From Russula earlei (lineage: Eukaryota; Basidiomycota; Agaricomycetes; Russulales; Russulaceae): 64,000 nt of DNA. The DNA lies in contig JAGFNK010000234.1 in the NCBI GenBank assembly GCA_025769875.1, forward strand, positions 1-64,000, written 5' to 3'. The notes beneath the pieces are model-generated. The model searched no databases. It saw only the letters and a program-made list of their open reading frames with translations, and was not told where the DNA came from. The position numbers and the translations under genes were made by a program. The stretch's first letter is position 1, and each line of letters begins with the position of its first letter. This document shows, in pieces, positions 55,752 to 64,000 of the stretch.

Positions 55752-57182
55752 TCAGCATAATTTCTTGTAACTTTTCCCATCTTGCCCATGGTAAACAACC
55801 ACAGGGTGATCAGAGAGTTGTCGTACCGCAACAAATCGCTGAATAAATTTTGGAAGAGATTCCAATGGCTGGAGACCACCCAAGAAAATGTTCCGTAACG
55901 CGGGTAAAACTTCTGTTACCCTTTCTTCAGCATGCTCTTCTAGGGCCTGACAGACACGTCGCCCAACTTCACCGGATAAGTGCAGATCCTTCACGGCAGT
56001 GAACGGATCCAGGAGTTCCAGCCATTGAGTGGTTTCCATGTCATCTCTCCATTGTGATTGTGGATGTAGGATGCCGAGCTGTACCAAAGTGGACAGGGTG
56101 AGGAAGGATGAGCTGCAAACCTGCGCTAGTGATGAAAGTTGATAATCCAATTCTCGGCACCTGATTTCCAAGAAGAAATCCGGAGAATCATGTGCTTTTC
56201 TGAACATTGTAAATCGGACTGCACCGTCGGAAGTGTACACGGATGCTCTATCGCATGACCTGAACCATTCTGCGTGAGTAATCAGCCGGTGAAGTTGCGG
56301 GACGACAAAGTCGAGATCCATGAAGAATGTTATCCAGAGTTTGTTGAGAAAAGGAACCTCGATCCCGGCCAGTAAGTCTTCCAAGTACTCGTGAACGCCT
56401 CGGAACTGAAGATCGGTGAGAGCGGGGAGGACAGAGCGTGTGAGCAGAGGTCGAGGTCGACTTGCCGGATCGGGGCGGGATTGAGGGGATTGGAATTCAA
56501 GGCGAAGGGCTTCGAGTCTGGAGATGACCGACAAGGCGGTGGCCAAAGCCTGGGGCGAAAAGTAACCGGAATCGGGGACATTCAAAAGGGAAAGAGCGAC
56601 AAGGTGAATGGCAGACAAAAGTAGTTTCGGCATCCCCGGAAACGGACAATTTCCCAACTCGAGGTTTCGCAGAAGTGGGGCTGATCCGCCCAAGAACGAA
56701 TCTGGAAGGGACGTCACCGCATTTTGTTCCATCGAAATGTGCAGAAGTGTCAGCCGTGGGAATGGATTCTGCATCGCTGCTGCCAATCTTTCCCAATGTG
56801 AAGTTGGAATGCGGAACATGTTCATTGCGCATATACGATGGTGGTGCTCCGACTCGAGAAACGCAGCTGTGTTTTCCCAGCGGAGGTCGACGTATGGTTC
56901 CCAGCGATGTGTCGTCACAATTATTACCACCGGCAAGATTGGCCAGACATCCAGCATCATCGACATGGGTCTTTTCCCTGTGTACACAAGTCGCAGTTTC
57001 AAGCGACATGAGGATGCGAACACGATATCTCGCCATCTTTGACACACGTGGACCAGTACAATCCACTCGGTTGTCCCTATTGCCCAGACAGTCGCATAGA
57101 AATCGAATATCTCCACGAGAACGTCCTCGGGGAGCGTGTTAATTATGCCCGGTACAAAAATCGATTGGACGGTAGTCGTCAT
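55752..57182 (-). CDS. F-box/LRR-like protein FBX7, single exon
   Basis: One frame from ATG at 57182 (MTTTVQSIFVPG) to the stop at 55752, 476 codons plus stop. The F-box is IINTLPEDVLVEIFDFY followed by VLVHVCQRWRDIVFASS. Irregular leucine-rich segments follow (FLGGSAPLLRNLELGNC, LPALTDLQFRGVHEYLEDLL) with a C-terminal part shared with the other paralogues (ERVTEVLPALRNIFL). It belongs with FBX2 to a second subgroup, distinct from FBX1/3/4/5/6. Here the position of the intron acceptor in other members is plain coding sequence (no CTGAC, no AG), so translation can start directly before the F-box. A few codons earlier, GTG replaces ATG, which supports 57182. Confidence 0.87.
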   Translation of the reverse strand: MTTTVQSIFVPGIINTLPEDVLVEIFDFYATVWAIGTTEWIVLVHVCQRWRDIVFASSCRLKLRLVYTGKRPMSMMLDVWPILPVVIIVTTHRWEPYVDLRWENTAAFLESEHHHRICAMNMFRIPTSHWERLAAAMQNPFPRLTLLHISMEQNAVTSLPDSFLGGSAPLLRNLELGNCPFPGMPKLLLSAIHLVALSLLNVPDSGYFSPQALATALSVISRLEALRLEFQSPQSRPDPASRPRPLLTRSVLPALTDLQFRGVHEYLEDLLAGIEVPFLNKLWITFFMDLDFVVPQLHRLITHAEWFRSCDRASVYTSDGAVRFTMFRKAHDSPDFFLEIRCRELDYQLSSLAQVCSSSFLTLSTLVQLGILHPQSQWRDDMETTQWLELLDPFTAVKDLHLSGEVGRRVCQALEEHAEERVTEVLPALRNIFLGGLQPLESLPKFIQRFVAVRQLSDHPVVVYHGQDGKSYKKLC

Positions 57183-58569
57183 GGACACTGTGGAAACGAC
57201 ATTGGAGATGGCGACAATAAAGCTCGCTGAACGTACAGGCGAATGAGGTAGCGTTTGGGGGTAATGTGGTCACCCACTGGCCACCAGCAGCGGCACACTT
57301 ATGGGTGATTGCAGTACAGCCTTATACAGCAGTTGGTCTCGTGGTCGAAGCACATGTTCCTAATAGTATCGCCCACATCAGGAAAAACACATAAATATTT
57401 TTTGGCTTTATAAAGTCTTTATAGAGTCAAAAAAGTTGAAAAGTCAATGGTCACTTGGACTGACCCTAATTCTAGAAAGTTGTGACCCAAATATCAACTA
57501 TATAGCCAAGAAAGTTGAGAAAGCTGCATAAGTTCTGCAAAGTTCTCAAAAGTTGGAAAGTCACATCAGCCAGCCTTAGGGCTATCAACCGATTTCCACT
57601 CTAATGCATGAAAAAATGTTATTGCTAAAGTTAAGAGCCCTCTCTGTCCAATGTTGGTTTGGGACATATCAGGGACTTTAACAGACTTTACAAACTTTAC
57701 TACCATTTCTGGCTTTATGGAGGCTTGAATGGTGCTTTACTACTTTATGAACTTTCAACTTTAGAAATACTCCCAATAAAGCTAAAAAGTCAAAAAAGTC
57801 GTAAATTTTCTTGTGATTTTGCTGATGCAGCATATGTCGGTTTCAGATAAACACTCTAGCAACGTCATTCAGTCTGTGAACCTCATACTTGTCTATGGTA
57901 CCCCTATTTTGGAGCTGAAGAACGCCAGTCCACGACCATCTTTGTACGCGTCCTTGACAAACTCACTCAAAGAGTCTGCGAAAATCTCGCGACAACAATT
58001 TAGTTTGCCGACTCGCATGACCGCCATGAGATCACTGTGCCAATTCTGCCTCTTTTGATAGCGGGGCCGGAACCTTGCGTGACAGAAAACTCGCCTTTGA
58101 GTTTGAGCGCACAGCCTCTTGACTCGTAACGCCGTATTTTTGGCCCACAACTGTGGGAAATTGGTCGTGTAATCGTTGCGGCCGTAGCAGCCGACTACAT
58201 TGTTTGGCTTTTGTAGTCTCCATACACACATACACAAATAAAATCAACAACAAGCCAAACAATTCTGGGGTCCAATGGCCGCAATGCGCTGTTCTACGTA
58301 TACAAACAAAGTCACAAAAGTAACAATTCAGTTGGCAACCAACGGCTGCAACGATCGATGGCTCAGTTGTGGGCCAAAAATCTCACTGTGAAAAATGGCT
58401 TAATGACCTCGTTCTCTAAAGGGAACTCGGAATCAGCGTATCATAGCCAGTGATTGTTCCGAATCATTCTATCATGGTAACATAAGTCTGTATATGAGAT
58501 AATCAGTGCAGTGATCACCTAGGCCCATGGTTTGTCTGGGCAGTTGAGCTGACACATGAACATGGCACA
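57183..58569. other. Non-genic stretch right of the F-box array
   Basis: Up to about 57300 it matches sequence upstream of FBX2. The part 57380-57850 is rich in AAAGTTG and CTTTA words and resembles 20090-20250. An imperfect inverted repeat lies at 58136-58190 and 58333-58385. The part 58440-58560 (GCAGTGATCACC, GGGCAGTTGAGCTGAC) weakly resembles Copia LTR ends. No gene is supported. Confidence 0.5.
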
Positions 58570-59256
58570 ACTACTGTACCAATTAAATCAATTCGTCACC
58601 CTGTGTGACCTGTGACCTCCATGACGAAATAATGGTTTCGTCAGGTTGGGTATTTTGTTGTGACCTGCAAAAATTTTTCGTCAGGGTTACAAAATTTTGA
58701 ATTTTGCGTAATTTCAACGCGTCGCGACGCTGTACTGTAGCGAGTCCGGGGACGCGCAAATCATGCTGACCGGTCCAAGCGGAAAGAAGAGAGAAGGGGG
58801 GGGGGAGCAAGTGGTTCGCGTGACTATTGAGGCTTCTTGCTTTTCTCAGGCAGGGGTGATTGGGCCGCAAAGAAGGATCCTTATTCACTGCGCTACTACA
58901 GAGTAGCTAGGGTTTTTATGTATAGAACAGTACAAAGGAGAATATGAAAGGAATCAGAGGACCATGAAAGGGAGGGAGAGTGACACCGCCAGCCCCACTC
59001 GTGGGCCACGTGGCGCAGAAGGTCGCAACGGTCGCGCGGTTCGACCATTCGAGCTTTGATGTGGTGCCGCAGTATCGTAGCGAGGGGGACATGAGGCTGC
59101 TCAGAAGTGTATATAAGGACCTGCCCTAAGCCTAAGAGAGGGCAAGTTGAATCTTTTGTCGTATTCCCCCACGAACAATAGCAGTTACTTTCTCGCCCAC
59201 TCTCTCTCTCTCTCTCTCTCTCGCTCAGAAGCCACGTTGGACGTGTGCTTACCTAA
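58570..59256 (+). promoter_or_regulatory. Probable 5' LTR and leader of the Gypsy element
   Basis: This precedes gag and carries TATATAA at 59110-59116 and a (TC)n tract at about 59202-59223, as expected of an LTR promoter and transcribed leader. Because the 3' LTR lies outside the window the LTR borders cannot be set, and I see no convincing primer-binding site. Near 58589-58690, GACGAAA and its complement recur several times. Confidence 0.5.
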
Positions 59257-59721
59257 GGCTCTCACGCTCGAACTCTGAGTACCGTACGCGGCGGTGACAT
59301 CAGATTCGACTTCTTTTCTCTGCCCACCATTTCGAACGAGAACGATCTCGTCGTCGTCAGCGCGCCCAACGAAGAGGACGCCCCGCCAAACCCCAGAATC
59401 GTCTGGTCAGGAAGTCTCACAGCAGAGGGCTTCACCCACCCCCATCATATCTTCAGCCGAGTCGACGGAACAGAAGAACCAGTATACCGCCTCGGGAATA
59501 GGTGGTACGAATTATTCCAACTAGCAGACGGACGACTCGCTATTGGCGAGCGACGAAAAGAAATCGAGTATCGAGACTCGAATCGTGCAAACACCCCGAG
59601 CCACAGCTCTCAAGACTCTGACTCGTCAGACGACATCCAAGAAGACACTCAGACCACCCACCAAATCCGCCACACCTCCGTAACAACCTCGCCCACCACC
59701 GAGGCCCCGCCACCGTACGCA

Positions 59722-61083
59722 ATGACCACCACCACCGTAGCATACACCTCAGCGGTGCTCGACCCCGATGCAAACCCGGACCCGCAAGGCGGCCCTACCA
59801 TCGCACCAACCCAACCAGACAGAAACCCAACCACGCGCATCAATGCAGCACTACGACACGCTCTACGACGAGGGCCGACCGGACCTGGTGGACCCCCGGG
59901 AGGAGGACCACCCGCACCCGGACCACCCGCGCCAGGACCACCCGCGCCAGGACCACCCGCTGGCGGGAACCCACCAGCGCACCCGGGAGGGGCAGGCGGA
60001 GACGCCAAAGCATACGGAAGCCTACCTCGCGAGTTCGCAGGCGATCGAGCTCTCGCCGAGGACTTCCTACAAGAGCTAAAAACCTACCTACGCCTCAACG
60101 CCCGCGTTCCGAATTTCGCGTCACCCATCTGGAAGACGTCGTTCGCCCTCACCCTTATCAAAGGCCCCGCAGTGTCGGGCTGGACGCGCGACATGGGGGA
60201 TTGGATCGACGCTCTTGACCCCATCGCTGATGATCACCCAGACGTGTGGGAACAGTTTCAGAACGAATTCCGAACCCAGTTCATGGACTCCCAGCGTGCG
60301 CAACGAGCGCAGACCAAGATAGAAGGCCTCAAAATGCAATGGCCCCACATCGATCAATACATAGCCGACTTCGAGCAGCTCGCGCGTGAGGCCGGCTACA
60401 CACAGGGCGACGAACCCGTGACCCGGCTCTTCCTCAAAGGGCTGACCAAGTCCATCATCACCGAAGTACTCACGCATCCAGTACCAGCAAGCTATCGAGA
60501 CACGAAAGAAAAGGCGGTGCAATGCACCAAGGCCCGCCAAATGCGAGAAGCGATCACAGGCGTTGCCAATCAAACTAACCGACCCTTCGGGCAATGGCAA
60601 CACGCCCCGACTCCGGCCCCACGACGGCCGTTCTTCTCCCAACAACGACCGCAGCCTACCCCTCCATATAATTCATCAACCGCCCCTAGGGCCATGGCCA
60701 ACCAACCGGTGCCAATGGATCTAGACCGAACACGCGTACCCCGGGGGCGGCAGGGCCCACCCCCGTGGCATAGCCGAGTAGCGCACGCCCAGGGAGTCCC
60801 AAGCAGCCAAGAACGCCCCATGCGTCCGCGAGGACCGTGCTTCGAGTGTGGACGCGACGGGCACTTTGCGCGAAATTGCCCACAGAGGAAGCAGGCACGC
60901 GCACGAACCTCCGAATGGGAGACGGACGACTGGGGACCGACCCAGTCAGTGGTTCCCCATACCCCCACTTCCGAAGACCCCGTCCGCGACGTACGCGAGC
61001 GCTTGGACGCGCTCACCCCGGAACAGCAGGGCGAACTCGCGACCCAGCTCAACGCTTCGCCCTCGGATTTTCCCTCAGCCTGA
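59722..61083 (+). CDS. Gypsy Gag polyprotein
   Basis: From ATG at 59722 the frame codes for 453 residues. An N-terminal Pro/Gly-rich segment (~residues 50-90) is followed by a retrotransposon Gag domain (FAGDRALAEDFLQELKTYLR, then WEQFQNEFRTQFMDSQRAQRA) at about residues 110-260. A Pro/Arg-rich linker follows, then a CCHC zinc knuckle (CFECGRDGHFARNC) near residue 375. Gag forms the virus-like particle and packages element RNA. The same frame is open upstream to 59257 without an ATG and reads as plausible protein (VDGTEEPVYRLGNRWYELF), so the native N-terminus may lie further 5' or depend on a non-AUG start or a spliced leader. Confidence 0.85.
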   Translation: MTTTTVAYTSAVLDPDANPDPQGGPTIAPTQPDRNPTTRINAALRHALRRGPTGPGGPPGGGPPAPGPPAPGPPAPGPPAGGNPPAHPGGAGGDAKAYGSLPREFAGDRALAEDFLQELKTYLRLNARVPNFASPIWKTSFALTLIKGPAVSGWTRDMGDWIDALDPIADDHPDVWEQFQNEFRTQFMDSQRAQRAQTKIEGLKMQWPHIDQYIADFEQLAREAGYTQGDEPVTRLFLKGLTKSIITEVLTHPVPASYRDTKEKAVQCTKARQMREAITGVANQTNRPFGQWQHAPTPAPRRPFFSQQRPQPTPPYNSSTAPRAMANQPVPMDLDRTRVPRGRQGPPPWHSRVAHAQGVPSSQERPMRPRGPCFECGRDGHFARNCPQRKQARARTSEWETDDWGPTQSVVPHTPTSEDPVRDVRERLDALTPEQQGELATQLNASPSDFPSA

Positions 61084-61142
61084 TCTGTACAGCCTGGATC
61101 AGGGGTCGTGACCGTAATGTATACTTGTCAAAAAGAAAGTCA

Positions 61143-64000
61143 ATGACAGTTAAATGTTATTTTCATACGGATCGCAAGAGGGCTGAAACCACCACGCTAT
61201 TAGACTCAGGAGCCACTGAGAACTTCCTGAGTCAATCCTATGCCCAGGAACTAGGGCTCCCCATCTCCACTATGAAAGAGCCCCGCTCTCTGCTAAACGT
61301 CGATGGCACACCTAACAAACAAGGGGAGATCCGAGCATACACCGACTTAGACCTACGAGTAGGCGACAGAACAATACAAATGCGCTTCTACCTTGCAGAT
61401 CTGGGAGAACACAAGGCTATCTTCGGGTATCCATGGTTCGCGGCCTTCCAACCACGGGTCGACTGGGCGCACGGATGGATCGACGAGGGACACTTACCCA
61501 TCATTGCACGACCGCCCTGCCCTGAACAGTTATTCCTAGGACGGGTCACCTTGACTGAGCCCGAACACAACTCACCTGTCAAGATTCCTGCCACTTATCA
61601 ATGCCACTCCCAGGTATTCAGCGAAAAGGCGGCCCAGAGATTCCCCGAACCACGAATTTGGGACCACGCGATAGAGCTCAAACCAGGCGCTCCCGCGACC
61701 CTACCAGGAAAGATATACCCGCTATCCCAACCCGAGCAAGAGGAACTGCGAAACTTTGTCAAGGAGCACCTCAAAAAGGGATACATCCGTCCATCGCAGA
61801 GCCCTTATGCAGCCCCCTTCTTCTTCATCAAAAAGAAAGACGGTAAATTGCGGCCTGTGCAAGACTACCGACGGCTAAACGAGTGGACCATCCGCAACTG
61901 CTACCCCTTACCCCTCATACCGCAGCTAATTAACAAGGTGCGAGGGAAGTCCCTGTTTTCCAAATTTGACATCCGATGGGGGTACAACAACGTCCGCATC
62001 AAAGAGGGAGACCAGTGGAAAGCGGCCTTTGTAACCAACGAAGGACTCTTTGAACCCACTGTTATGTTTTTCGGACTCACCAACTCCCCGGCCACCTTTC
62101 AAACCATGATGAACGCTATTTTTGAGCACGAGTTACGCGAAGACTGGCTCACCATTTATATGGATGACATCCTGATAGCCACAGGACCCGATGTGCTCGA
62201 ACATCAACGCCGCGTCCACCAAGTACTAGACAAACTCGCGAAACACGACTTGTACCTCAAACCGGAAAAGTGCCAATTTGAACAAAAACAAGTAGAATTC
62301 CTCGGTGTCGTCATACGAAACAACCAAATAGCCATGGAAGAAAAGAAGGTGGACGCCGTGCGACACTGGAAGACACCCCGAAATCACACCGACATCCGGG
62401 CCTTCCTGGGCTTCACAGGTTTCTATCGATATTTCATCCCCAACTACTCCAAAATTGCACGACCCCTACTAGACCTGACCAAAAAGGCGGCCACCTGGGT
62501 ATGGGACAAGCCACAGCAAGCCGCATTTGACCAACTCAAAACCCTCATGTGCCAAAAGCCTGTCCTGACCCAACCCGACTACGCCAAACCGTTCACACTC
62601 CAGACAGACGCTTCAGGATATGGCGTGGGCGCCATACTCTCGCAGGGGGGAGAATCCACCGTGACACACCCGAAACCTCGCCTACACCCCATCATGTACT
62701 TTTCAACCACCTTCTCCCCCGCAGAACGCAACTACGACATTTATGAACGAGAACTGTTAGCAGTCATCAAGGCTTTGGAACACTGGCGCCACCACCTGTT
62801 GGGAACCCAACACCCCATCACACTACTAACTGATCACGCCAACCTCACATACTGGAAACATCCGAGGAAGATCAATCGACGAGTGGCCCGCTGGATTACC
62901 CAACTACAAGACTACTGGCTAGAAATCAAGCACGTACCTGGCAAAATCCACGTAGCGGCCGATCTCCTCTCCAGACCGTGGGAGCCAGACGTTGGACAAA
63001 ATGACAATGAAGACGTCACGGTATTGCCGCCACGAATGTTCACCCGCACGCTGGTCATAGGCTCCACCGAGGGGCGCGTTCAACAGGCCCAGAACCGACA
63101 CAGCACCCTCATGAAGACTTGGGCACGAACATTCGGCATCACCTACCACCGGACGCGAGGCTTATGGATGTTCAGAGATACCGTTGTAATACCCCCCGAA
63201 CAAAACCTTAAGCGACGAATAGCCCAACTCGCCCACGAAGGACCAACCAACGGCCACCCTGGAAGAGACGAAACCTTGAGGCGAGTGACCGCAGGATACT
63301 GGTGGCCATATATGAGGTCTTGGATCGCCGAATACGTCAAAGGATGCGATACATGCCAACGCAACAAGATCCAAACTCACTCCCCACGCACCCCCCTATA
63401 CCGCATTCCCACGGGAGCGAATACTCAACCATTCAGGCATGTGTCAATGGACCTCATCACCCAGCTGCCTAAGAGTCAAGGCTATGACGCTATTCTCACT
63501 ATTGTGGACCACGGCTGTTCCAGAGCCGCGATATTCCTACCATGCACCACCAACATCACGGGACCCGGGATCGCCCAGCTATACCTGGATCATGTATACC
63601 GATGGTTCGGCCTCCCGACCAAGGTAATTACCGACCGGGACCCGCGGTTCGTCTCCCACTTCGGTCGAGCACTACACGCACGCCTAGACATTAAACAAAA
63701 TGTATCAACGGCGTTCCACCCCCAAACGGACGGACTGTCAGAACGCAAGAATCAATGGGTCGAACAGTATCTGCGCCTCATCACTATGGACCAGACCGAC
63801 TGGAGTCAATGGCTAGGGATCGCCTCGGCAGTTCACAATAGCACCACCAATTCCACGCTGGGGATGACCCCCAACCAAGCGCTCCTAGGGTACCAACCCA
63901 TCCTCCACCCACGGGGTGTGGAAACCAACAACGAAGCGGTGGAGCAACGACTGCAACGCATGGAACAGAAGCGCCGACAAGCCCGCAGCGCGTTGAACCT
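61143..64000 (+). CDS. Gypsy Pol polyprotein, partial
   Basis: Open from ATG at 61143 to the window edge (more than 950 codons); the frame is also open upstream into gag. In order: protease with LLDSGAT near 61200; RT from about 61740 (QDYRRLNEWTIRNCYPLP) with YMDD near 62160; RNase H with TDASGYGVGAILSQ near 62605 and the Gypsy-type TDHANLTYW near 62830; integrase HHCC zinc finger near 63230-63360 (HEG..GHPG, CDTCQRNK); and integrase core with VSMDLITQLP near 63440, DRDPRF near 63635 and QTDGLSERKNQW near 63725. All catalytic residues I can check are present. Expression probably depends on a -1 frameshift or internal initiation. Confidence 0.92.
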   Translation, partial: MTVKCYFHTDRKRAETTTLLDSGATENFLSQSYAQELGLPISTMKEPRSLLNVDGTPNKQGEIRAYTDLDLRVGDRTIQMRFYLADLGEHKAIFGYPWFAAFQPRVDWAHGWIDEGHLPIIARPPCPEQLFLGRVTLTEPEHNSPVKIPATYQCHSQVFSEKAAQRFPEPRIWDHAIELKPGAPATLPGKIYPLSQPEQEELRNFVKEHLKKGYIRPSQSPYAAPFFFIKKKDGKLRPVQDYRRLNEWTIRNCYPLPLIPQLINKVRGKSLFSKFDIRWGYNNVRIKEGDQWKAAFVTNEGLFEPTVMFFGLTNSPATFQTMMNAIFEHELREDWLTIYMDDILIATGPDVLEHQRRVHQVLDKLAKHDLYLKPEKCQFEQKQVEFLGVVIRNNQIAMEEKKVDAVRHWKTPRNHTDIRAFLGFTGFYRYFIPNYSKIARPLLDLTKKAATWVWDKPQQAAFDQLKTLMCQKPVLTQPDYAKPFTLQTDASGYGVGAILSQGGESTVTHPKPRLHPIMYFSTTFSPAERNYDIYERELLAVIKALEHWRHHLLGTQHPITLLTDHANLTYWKHPRKINRRVARWITQLQDYWLEIKHVPGKIHVAADLLSRPWEPDVGQNDNEDVTVLPPRMFTRTLVIGSTEGRVQQAQNRHSTLMKTWARTFGITYHRTRGLWMFRDTVVIPPEQNLKRRIAQLAHEGPTNGHPGRDETLRRVTAGYWWPYMRSWIAEYVKGCDTCQRNKIQTHSPRTPLYRIPTGANTQPFRHVSMDLITQLPKSQGYDAILTIVDHGCSRAAIFLPCTTNITGPGIAQLYLDHVYRWFGLPTKVITDRDPRFVSHFGRALHARLDIKQNVSTAFHPQTDGLSERKNQWVEQYLRLITMDQTDWSQWLGIASAVHNSTTNSTLGMTPNQALLGYQPILHPRGVETNNEAVEQRLQRMEQKRRQARSALN

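Larger units (their letters stand above)
59257..64000 (+). mobile_element. Ty3/Gypsy retrotransposon, 3' end outside the window
   Basis: Gag and pol are in Gypsy order (protease, RT, RNase H, integrase) on the plus strand, open for the whole visible length. Pol lies one frame back (-1) relative to gag and the two frames overlap by at least 240 bp. The lack of any stop or shift makes this the least damaged retrotransposon in the window. The base composition (C-rich plus strand) differs from the F-box region. Confidence 0.92.

Noticed and set aside
59202..59223. (TC)n tract as a separate repeat locus of interest
   Set aside because: It lies in the likely transcribed leader of the Gypsy element and is a common pyrimidine-rich promoter feature in fungi.

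Overview
This window looks like a transposon-rich stretch of a filamentous basidiomycete (probably Agaricomycetes) nuclear genome. The support is indirect: host-type introns of about 48-66 nt with GTATGT/GTGAGT donors and CTGAC-like branch points, an expanded F-box gene family, a one-domain ricin-B-fold lectin typical of mushrooms, and a mix of Copia, Gypsy, Tc1 and PIF/Harbinger elements. I see no rRNA, tRNA or CRISPR features.

Region 1 (1-20088) is a nest of mobile elements inside a G-rich, low-complexity host sequence. Target-site duplications (TSDs) let the insertions be ordered. Solo LTR B1 (1059-10933) contains solo LTRs A1 (1143-9247) and A3 (9307-10267). A1 contains an opposite-orientation solo LTR A2 (1785-8926), A2 contains solo LTR C (2564-8732), and C contains a nearly complete Copia element, Copia-1 (2738-8021). 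A second nest consists of LTR A4 (11478-19157), holding a decayed Copia-2 (13355-18832) that is itself split by solo LTR B2 (15935-16763), plus a Tc1 transposon (11754-13354). Solo LTR B3 (19251-20083) closes the region.

Region 2 (20089-35700) holds host genes and debris: an unrecognised 317-aa minus-strand gene (21261-22214), F-box gene FBX1, F-box pseudogene FBX2, the 3' half of an aldehyde dehydrogenase gene, an intact two-exon ricin-B-type lectin (30912-31397), simple repeats, and F-box pseudogene FBX3.

Region 3 (35700-57240) continues a minus-strand tandem array of F-box/LRR-like paralogues. The array has seven members in all: FBX1, FBX4, FBX5 and FBX7 look intact, while FBX2, FBX3 and FBX6 are broken. 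They are separated by 2-3.5 kb spacers that are homologous to each other. One spacer carries a complete PIF/Harbinger transposon (36686-40153) with both genes open after splicing. FBX1 to FBX5 share a 5' exon and a roughly 50-nt intron upstream of the F-box. The pair FBX1-FBX2 is a segmental duplicate of FBX6-FBX7.

Region 4 (57183-64000) begins with unassigned sequence and ends in a Ty3/Gypsy retrotransposon whose gag is complete and whose pol is open to the window edge. F-box proteins recruit substrates to SCF ubiquitin ligases, so the array probably supplies variable substrate adaptors. Nearly everything else here is mobile DNA, and the functional links between host genes are not visible from sequence alone.
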